This document shows positions 1 through 4,636 of a stretch of 13,703 bases of DNA, piece after piece. The notes under the pieces are model-generated. The model was not told the origin of the DNA, did not search any database, and saw nothing but the letters and a program-made list of their open reading frames with translations. The translations under genes were made by a program, and so were the position numbers. Each line of letters starts with the position of its first letter. The stretch's first letter is position 1. The DNA is from an uncultured Acidobacteriota bacterium (GTDB lineage: Bacteria; Acidobacteriota; Thermoanaerobaculia; Gp7-AA8), in contig CAMPKJ010000127.1 of the NCBI GenBank assembly GCA_946887105.1, positions 1-13,703 of the forward strand, written 5' to 3'.

Positions 1-120
1 CCTTCTCCCCTCCGCAGAGGGGAGAAGGTGCGCGAAGCGCGGATGAGGGGTCCTCCGATGGCGCGACGACGACAACCCCTCATCCGCCTGCGGCACCTTC
101 TCCCCTCACGAGGGGAGAAC
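1..120. repeat. Compound palindromic repeat (REP/MITE-like), family 1
   Basis: Two short hairpins flank a larger inverted repeat. Bases 1-11 pair perfectly with 18-28 (CCTTCTCCCCT / AGGGGAGAAGG). Bases 98-106 pair with 111-119 (TTCTCCCCT / AGGGGAGAA). In addition, 18-50 is the near-perfect reverse complement of 76-106, with a two-base length difference, around a loop at 51-75. Elements with GATGAGGGG and CACCTTCTCCCC arms are common dispersed palindromes in GC-rich bacteria. This copy is cut by the window edge or begins there. It is read without a stop in the hemW frame, so it appears to lie inside that gene. It carries no transposase. Confidence 0.9.
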
Positions 121-1079
121 GCGAAACCATCGACACGATCTATCTGGGTGGCGGAACTCCGTCGCGCATGAGCCTCGCCAATCTCACGCGGATCTTCGAT
201 GCGATCCGCGCACGCTTCGACGTCGCGCCGGAAGCGGAGATCTCGATGGAGGCCAATCCGGAAGACGTCACGGCCGCGACCGTCGACGCGTGGCGTGCGC
301 TGGGCGCCAACCGGCTGTCGATCGGCGTGCAGTCGTTTCATGACAAAGAGCTATCCGCGATCAGCCGCGTGCACGATCGCCGTCGCGCACTCGACGCGTT
401 GCGCGCTGCCGTCGCCGCGGGCGTGCGCACGAATCTCGATCTGATGCTCGGATTGCCGCATCAGACCGCGGATTCATTCCGCGCCACGCTCGATACGGCC
501 ATCGACCTCGGCGCCGGACATCTGTCGCTGTACATGCTCGATCTGGAGGAGAAGACGCCGCTGCAAGTGCAGGTCGCGCGCGGACGGGTGCTGCTCCCCG
601 AGGAGGATCTGGTGGCCGATCTCTACCTCGAGGCGATCGAGCACCTCGGGAAGCGCGGACTGGCCCAGTACGAGATCAGCAACTTCGCGCGTGCAGGCGA
701 GCAGTGCCGCCACAACCTTCGCTACTGGAGCCGCGGCGAATACCACGGCTTCGGTCTTGCGGCGCATTCATTCCTCGGCGGCGAACGCTTCGCGAACACG
801 CGCGACATCCGCCAATACATCGAGTCCGCGCCGCACGCGCGCGACTTCAGCGAATCGCTCGGCGCGGATGAGGTGCGCCGTGAAACGATCTTCCTCCAAC
901 TCCGTCAGACCAATGGGATGTGCTATGAAGAGCTCGTCGAGTTGTGTGGACAGGAGGGCATCGAATGGACCGAGCGCGGACTTCACGAGGGATGGCTGCA
1001 GAGGGTGGGCGAGACGCGCGTGGCGTTCACACCCGCCGGGTTTCTGCAAAGCAACGACTTCATTTCGCAGCTGTTCTGA
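3..1079 (+). CDS. hemW: HemW-like radical SAM heme chaperone, C-terminal part, with in-frame repeat
   Basis: HemW is related to oxygen-independent coproporphyrinogen III oxidase; it is a radical SAM protein thought to insert heme into target proteins. The family motifs are visible: IYLGGGTPSR at 138-167, EANPEDVT, RLSIGVQSF, DLMLGLPHQT, HLSLYML, QYEISNFAR and HNLRYWSRGEYHGFG, followed by a normal C-terminal winged-helix-like end. The N-terminal CxxxCxxC iron-sulfur motif is absent because it would lie left of the window. The ATG at 168 is only an internal Met, since the GGGTPS motif precedes it in the same frame. The frame stays open back to base 3 through the palindromic repeat, which would add about 40 Pro/Arg/Thr-rich residues before the GGGTPS strand. 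Either the repeat is tolerated in a loop, or the gene is disrupted further upstream. Family assignment is strong; the state of the N terminus is unknown. Confidence 0.88.
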   Translation, partial: FSPPQRGEGARSADEGSSDGATTTTPHPPAAPSPLTRGERETIDTIYLGGGTPSRMSLANLTRIFDAIRARFDVAPEAEISMEANPEDVTAATVDAWRALGANRLSIGVQSFHDKELSAISRVHDRRRALDALRAAVAAGVRTNLDLMLGLPHQTADSFRATLDTAIDLGAGHLSLYMLDLEEKTPLQVQVARGRVLLPEEDLVADLYLEAIEHLGKRGLAQYEISNFARAGEQCRHNLRYWSRGEYHGFGLAAHSFLGGERFANTRDIRQYIESAPHARDFSESLGADEVRRETIFLQLRQTNGMCYEELVELCGQEGIEWTERGLHEGWLQRVGETRVAFTPAGFLQSNDFISQLF

Positions 1080-1810
1080 TCGTCGCGGCGTTGTCCGCGA
1101 TGCCACTGCAGGCGCAGACCGATCCTGACGACGGCGACATCCATTTCGACTTCTCCATCACGCAGGAGGAGTTCGAGACCTTCACCCGTCTCGCCGCGCA
1201 GGGCATCTACGCGACACCGGTCGATCCGGCTCGCGCGCGCGGGCTGCTCGGCTTCGACGTCGGCATCGCCGCGATCGCGGTGCCGGTCGATACGGACGCG
1301 TCGTATTGGCAACGCTCGGTGGGCGACGACTTCAGCGTCAGCGATCATTTGGTCGTGCCGCGCCTGGTCGCATCGAAGGGACTCTCGTTCGGCACCATCT
1401 CGGCGATGTACGCGAAGGTGCCGGAGACGGACGTGACGGTGTGGGGCGCGTCGTACGACATGCCGCTCACCAGCGGCGGCATCGCCACGCCCACGATCGC
1501 GCTTCGCGGCGCGTACTCGCAACTCCGCGGCAGCGAGGAGCTGGAGCTGAAGACGTACGGCGTGGAGCTGTTCGTCTCGAAAGGCTTCGGACCGATCACG
1601 CCGTATGTCGCCGCCGGCTACGCCAAGTACCAGGCGGACGCGGTCGTGCCGAGCTTCGGCGTCGCGCCGCCGCGCTCCCTCGAGGACGAAGGCAACATGA
1701 ACCGCTTCACCCTCGGCGTGAAGATCTCGATGTTCATCCCCAAGCTGGTCGTCGAAGCGACGCAAGGGGAGGAACGGAGCTACGCGGCGAAGGTGGCGTT
1801 CGGGTTCTAG
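992..1810 (+). CDS. Probable outer-membrane beta-barrel protein
   Basis: The protein has a signal-peptide-like segment (about residues 20-41, hydrophobic AAVLIVAALSA then PLQAQ). The mature part of about 230 residues alternates polar and hydrophobic residues and is rich in Gly, Tyr and Val, as in short amphipathic barrel strands. It ends in KVAFGF; a terminal Phe is the usual recognition signal for the barrel-assembly machinery. I do not recognise a specific family. The start is uncertain. The ATG at 992 gives an unusually long n-region, overlaps hemW by 88 bases and has purines too close to be a good ribosome binding site. There is no ATG or GTG nearer the hydrophobic core, and the next ATG (1100) removes the signal. 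Translation may be coupled to hemW. Expected location is the outer membrane; function unknown. Confidence 0.7.
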   Translation: MAAEGGRDARGVHTRRVSAKQRLHFAAVLIVAALSAMPLQAQTDPDDGDIHFDFSITQEEFETFTRLAAQGIYATPVDPARARGLLGFDVGIAAIAVPVDTDASYWQRSVGDDFSVSDHLVVPRLVASKGLSFGTISAMYAKVPETDVTVWGASYDMPLTSGGIATPTIALRGAYSQLRGSEELELKTYGVELFVSKGFGPITPYVAAGYAKYQADAVVPSFGVAPPRSLEDEGNMNRFTLGVKISMFIPKLVVEATQGEERSYAAKVAFGF

Positions 1811-1813
1811 TCA

Positions 1814-1901
1814 GGCTTTAGGCTTTAGGCGGTAGGCGTTCGGGAGTTGTCGTGAACGTGGGCGCTCGCGAGAGATCCCAAACCCAACGCCCATTGCCTA
1901 C
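1814..1901. repeat. TTAGGC-type palindromic repeat, family 2, intergenic copy
   Basis: This fills the gap between the convergent barrel gene and the DsbA-like gene. The left arm (1814-1845) has repeated TTTAGGC/GTAGGCGTT units. The right arm (about 1877-1901) carries CCCAAACCCAACGCCC and GCCTAC, roughly its reverse complement, around a central CTCGCGAG at 1865-1872. The left arm matches the mutS copy (11021-11052) at 27 of 32 bases by direct alignment. The right arms share CCCAA[A/G]CCCAACGCC. The element's right edge contains the TAG stop (1898-1900) of the minus-strand gene. Between convergent genes it could act as a two-way terminator, though it has no clear T tract. Confidence 0.8.
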
Positions 1902-2992
1902 TTTCCGGTGGCCTTCTTCGCAGGCGCTGCTGTGCCGAGGGCGCTCTTGATCGAGTCGATCGTGAACGCGCCTTCCGGACCGAAACCCATGATCTGTCCG
2001 TTCACGATGAACGTCGGCGTCGATGCGATGCCGATCGCGAACGCGCGGCTGACCTGGTCGAGCAGCGCCTGGCGCTCCGCCTTCGACGAATAGATCTTCT
2101 GCAGCGCGGCCCAGTCGAGATCGTTGTCGCCGGCGAACTCCCTGATCACGTCGTCGAACTTCCGCTTGCCGATCGTCTCCTGGTTCTTGAACACGTAATC
2201 GACGTACTGCCAGTATTTCGCCGGAGCGACGCGCTGGATCGCACGCGCGCCCATCGCCGCCGGGATCGACCACTCGTGGTGCTCGAACAGCGGCAGGTCG
2301 ATGCGCACGTAGTTCATCTTGGAGAGGTTCTTCTGGATCAGCGGCTCCAGCTTCGCGTGCGCGTTCGCGCAGGTCGGGCACTGGAAATCGGAGAGCTCGA
2401 GGATCTCCACCTTGCCACTGCCGCGCCTGGCGCCGGAAGCCATGCCCAGCGTCTCGCGGAGCGTCTTCTGCGGATCGGTGTTGAGCGCGCCGCGGAAGCC
2501 GACGATCAGGAACTGCTCGGACTGATCGACGAAGCCGGCGTACGAGAACGAGCCGTACGGCGTGTCGCGCGCGATGCTCACCGCCTTGATGCCGTCCGGA
2601 AGCGGGAAGGGAGCGATGGTGGCCTTGACCTTCTTGCCGAGGAGCTCGGTCGTCTTCGCGGACAACCGGTCGGCGAGAGAACGGCCGTCCTTCTCGACGG
2701 CGATGATCGAACCGATCAGCACTTGCTGCGTCCGCGGCGAATGCACGAGGTACTTCTGCGTCCCGCAATACTGGTCGGTGGAGCGCAGCGTGAGCACGAA
2801 CGTATTGAAGTTCGCCGGCCCGCCGCTCGGAACGGACTCGAGCGCGAGGACGCCGCCCGGGCAGCGCGGCAGAACCTTGCTCGCGTATTCGCGGAGGGCG
2901 GCGGTCTGATCAGCAGCGGACGGCAGGCGCTGCGCCTGAAGCGATGCCGCCGAGCAGAGGAAGAGCGCGAGGACGAGTAGAGCTCGTTTCAT
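1898..2992 (-). CDS. Periplasmic DsbA/DsbG-like thioredoxin-fold protein with N-terminal extra domain
   Basis: This is probably an exported thiol-disulfide oxidoreductase of the DsbA/thioredoxin_4 type. A signal peptide is clear (KRALLVLALFLCSAASLQA, cleavage near residue 20). Residues about 195-350 form the thioredoxin-fold part: strand VEILELSDFQ, active-site CPTC at 205-208, a helical insert, and the cis-proline loop STPTFIVNG at 324-332. Residues about 25-170 are an extra domain I do not recognise, with Cys44 and Cys76, which could be substrate-like or structural cysteines. A plain DsbA is about 210 residues, so the extra domain explains the length of 364. It starts 2 bases after the rhodanese-like gene's stop and is the last gene of the asparaginase operon. 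A redox role in the envelope is well supported; the substrate is unknown. Confidence 0.85.
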   Translation of the reverse strand: MKRALLVLALFLCSAASLQAQRLPSAADQTAALREYASKVLPRCPGGVLALESVPSGGPANFNTFVLTLRSTDQYCGTQKYLVHSPRTQQVLIGSIIAVEKDGRSLADRLSAKTTELLGKKVKATIAPFPLPDGIKAVSIARDTPYGSFSYAGFVDQSEQFLIVGFRGALNTDPQKTLRETLGMASGARRGSGKVEILELSDFQCPTCANAHAKLEPLIQKNLSKMNYVRIDLPLFEHHEWSIPAAMGARAIQRVAPAKYWQYVDYVFKNQETIGKRKFDDVIREFAGDNDLDWAALQKIYSSKAERQALLDQVSRAFAIGIASTPTFIVNGQIMGFGPEGAFTIDSIKSALGTAAPAKKATGK

Positions 2993-2994
2993 GA

Positions 2995-3471
2995 TTACTG
3001 CGCGTTAACAGTCCGATATCCGTTCTCAATCCAGCCTTTGATCCCGCCGGCCACATGGACCACGTTTCGAAACCCGGCCAGCACCAGAAGTTTGGACGCC
3101 AGCCCGCCTTCCTCGTCGTTTCCGCCGTACACCAGCACGGTCTGGTTCTGATACGGAAGCAGCTCGGGCAGCTGGCGCTCGATGGTCTCGAACGGCACGC
3201 TCACCGCGCCCGCGATGTGCCCTTCCGGCGCGCGATATCCGGCCGCCGAACGCACGTCGAGGATCACCACCTGCCGCGAGTCGAGGATCATCTCGTTCGC
3301 GATCTGCGGCGAGACTTCCGCGTATCCGCTGGGGGTCATGGAGATCCCGACGGTCTTGCAGGACATCACCGCTACCGCGAGAAGAACGATGAACGATGAA
3401 CGATGAACGATGACGTTCTTCGCCCTCCGGGTTCGTTCATCGTTCATCGTTCCGCGTTCATCGTTTCTCAT
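2995..3471 (-). CDS. Rhodanese-like lipoprotein lacking the catalytic cysteine
   Basis: This is a single rhodanese fold of about 110 residues after an export signal. Family features include VVILDVRS, GHIAGAVSVPFE and HVAGGIKGWIENGY. In active rhodaneses the loop after the LVY strand begins with the sulfur-carrying Cys. Here the strand reads TVLVYGGNDEEGG, with Gly (GGC) at that place, so sulfurtransferase activity is unlikely and a binding or scaffold role is more plausible. The N terminus has hydrophobic FIVLLAVAVMSC, a near-lipobox with Cys about residue 37. The ATG overlaps the asparaginase stop as ATGA (3468-3471). The first about 30 codons are made of the palindromic NDER-type repeat. 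A far longer upstream frame (to 3957) is only antisense to the asparaginase gene. An alternative start is the Met just before the lipid Cys, but it would lose export. Confidence 0.82.
   Translation of the reverse strand: MRNDERGTMNDERTRRAKNVIVHRSSFIVLLAVAVMSCKTVGISMTPSGYAEVSPQIANEMILDSRQVVILDVRSAAGYRAPEGHIAGAVSVPFETIERQLPELLPYQNQTVLVYGGNDEEGGLASKLLVLAGFRNVVHVAGGIKGWIENGYRTVNAQ
3384..3466. repeat. Heptamer-based inverted repeat (NDER/HRSSFIV type), family 3
   Basis: The left arm (3384-3413) is four exact tandem copies of GAACGAT plus GA. The right arm (3432-3466) contains the reverse-complement units GTTCATC, interrupted once by CCGC. The spacer of about 18 bases contains CCCTCCGG. The arms can form a long hairpin. 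Read on the minus strand, the right arm codes for NDERGTMNDER and the left arm for VIVHRSSFIV. The heptamer is not a multiple of three, so repeated units shift frame until 21 bases complete a cycle. The element spans the start region and signal peptide of the rhodanese-like gene and abuts the asparaginase stop. Confidence 0.9.
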
Positions 3472-4514
3472 AGGATCTCCAGTTCGAATTCCGCCCGTAC
3501 TTCGCCGGCGAGCGTTCCGGCGTGATTGTGCACCGGCCAGCGGCGCCATGTCTCCAGTTCCGGCCGCGCATCCAGGTCGATGCCAAGCAACTCCAACAAC
3601 CGCAGGATGGCCGGATTGCGTCCCCGGTCCATCGAGCCGTCCTCGATCTTCAAGGCGATGCCGAGCGTCGTATCGTCCGGGAGGCGCAGGGGGCCGGACA
3701 ATTCCGAGCAGAGCGACGGCGCCAGCGCCATCGTATAGAACCCTTCGGCGCCTTCCTTCGCCAGCAGCTCGCCGTCGAAGGCAGCCATGAGCGGCGAGGT
3801 GAGGCTCCAGTTCCCGGCCACGTAGTGCGGAAACGAGGTCATCGCATCGACGATCTGGGCGGTGCTCTCGGCATAGCGCTCGATGGCGCCCGACATCAGT
3901 CGCGCGTACGCGAACGCCGCGCGATGCAGCGAGAGGAAGAACGCCGGCACGCCGCATCCGTCGATGGCGATCGGGATCTCGTCCGGCGTCAGCCCCGCGA
4001 AGTCCGCGAGCGTCGCGCGCATCAGCTCCTGCAGCGGATGTCCGGCATCGATGTAGCGCGCGCTCGGCGCATCCATGACCTGCGTGGCCAGCAGCATGCC
4101 CGCGTGCTTGCCCGAACAGTTGTTGTGCAGCGGCGACGGCGCCTCGCCCGACGCGCGGAGATCCGCCGCCGCCTTTTCGTCATACGGGAAATGCGCGCCG
4201 CAGAGGAGGTCCTCTTCATCGAACTCCCCCTTGCGCAACATCGCCGCCGCCGTCGCCACATGCAATGGCTCGCCGCCATGCGACGCGCACGTCAGCGCGA
4301 TCTCCTCCGGCGTGAGGTCGTACTCATCGACCCCGCCATACTCGAGCAGCGGAATGGCCTGAAACGGCTTCGCCGCCGAGCGCAGACAACTGCGCGTGGA
4401 CGGATCGCCCGCGAACGCGATGAGCTTTCCGCGAGCGTCGACGATGGCGATCGACCCGCGGTGCACCGACTCGACCTGATCGCCGCGATAGACGCGCGTG
4501 AGACTGACGCTCAT
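3468..4514 (-). CDS. L-asparaginase, Rhizobium etli-type (asparaginase II family)
   Basis: The product hydrolyses L-asparagine to aspartate and ammonia; this family is unrelated to E. coli-type asparaginases and resembles beta-lactamase-fold enzymes. Counting from the ATG at 4514, the residues known from the R. etli enzyme line up almost one for one: Ser46 and Lys49 (RSAAKP), Ser78 (CASHGGE), Cys133 and Lys136 (HNNCSGKHAGM) and Cys187 (DGCGVP). A likely second catalytic lysine lies in LAKEGAEGF (Lys253). Length, 348 residues, is typical. A GTG at 4538 in the same frame would add eight residues not seen in the family, so the ATG is preferred; neither has a strong ribosome binding site. There is no signal peptide, so it is cytoplasmic. 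It heads the minus-strand operon and overlaps the next gene by four bases. Why it is paired with envelope redox-like proteins is unclear. Confidence 0.92.
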   Translation of the reverse strand: MSVSLTRVYRGDQVESVHRGSIAIVDARGKLIAFAGDPSTRSCLRSAAKPFQAIPLLEYGGVDEYDLTPEEIALTCASHGGEPLHVATAAAMLRKGEFDEEDLLCGAHFPYDEKAAADLRASGEAPSPLHNNCSGKHAGMLLATQVMDAPSARYIDAGHPLQELMRATLADFAGLTPDEIPIAIDGCGVPAFFLSLHRAAFAYARLMSGAIERYAESTAQIVDAMTSFPHYVAGNWSLTSPLMAAFDGELLAKEGAEGFYTMALAPSLCSELSGPLRLPDDTTLGIALKIEDGSMDRGRNPAILRLLELLGIDLDARPELETWRRWPVHNHAGTLAGEVRAEFELEIL

Positions 4515-4601
4515 TCGCGCTGCAGTGTAACGGAACACCCGTGTCGTGCCGCCGCGGGGCCCGATCCAACAATCACATGAAACGCTGAGGGTGCTTTGCG
4601 C

Positions 4602-4618
4602 ACTACTTCACAAGTAGT
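4602..4618. promoter_or_regulatory. Perfect 7-bp inverted repeat in the protease leader
   Basis: ACTACTT (4602-4608), a CAC loop, and AAGTAGT (4612-4618) form a perfect inverted repeat ending six bases before the protease ribosome binding site. It lies in the 122-base gap between the divergent asparaginase and protease genes. It could be an operator for a dimeric regulator or a short 5' leader hairpin. No convincing -35/-10 pair was found in the gap. Confidence 0.5.
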
Positions 4619-4623
4619 TCAGC

Positions 4624-4631
4624 AAGGAGGT
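4624..4631 (+). promoter_or_regulatory. Consensus ribosome binding site for the S8 protease
   Basis: AAGGAGGT lies five bases before the ATG at 4637. It is the strongest Shine-Dalgarno sequence in the window; most other genes here have weak or no visible site. This fixes the protease start and suggests high translation of an exported enzyme. Confidence 0.85.
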
Positions 4632-4636
4632 AAATC

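Noticed and set aside
168..1079. hemW starting at the ATG at 168
   Set aside because: The conserved GGGTPSR motif is encoded just upstream in the same frame, so 168 is an internal Met.
1814..1840. TTAGGC units resembling telomere-type repeats
   Set aside because: They are imperfect, short, part of an inverted repeat, and in a bacterial gene context.
1818..2768. Minus-strand open frame of 316 codons overlapping the DsbA-like gene
   Set aside because: It is an Arg/Asp-rich alternative frame; the frame at 1898-2992 has the signal peptide, CPTC and cis-Pro motifs.
3384..3413. Four tandem heptamers suggestive of a CRISPR or slipped-strand phase-variation tract
   Set aside because: No spacers exist, and the matching inverted arm shows it is one arm of a palindromic element. 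Phase variation by heptamer gain or loss is conceivable but there is no evidence from one sequence.
3472..3957. N-terminal extension of the rhodanese frame upstream of 3471
   Set aside because: It lies within the asparaginase gene in another frame and is low-complexity; the ATGA overlap start fits the operon far better.
3522..4580. Plus-strand open frame of 352 codons opposite the asparaginase
   Set aside because: Arg-rich shadow of a gene with clear active-site motifs on the other strand.
4515..4636. Sigma-70 promoter between asparaginase and protease
   Set aside because: TTGCGC at 4596-4601 has no matching -10 hexamer at acceptable spacing; I could not support a specific promoter.
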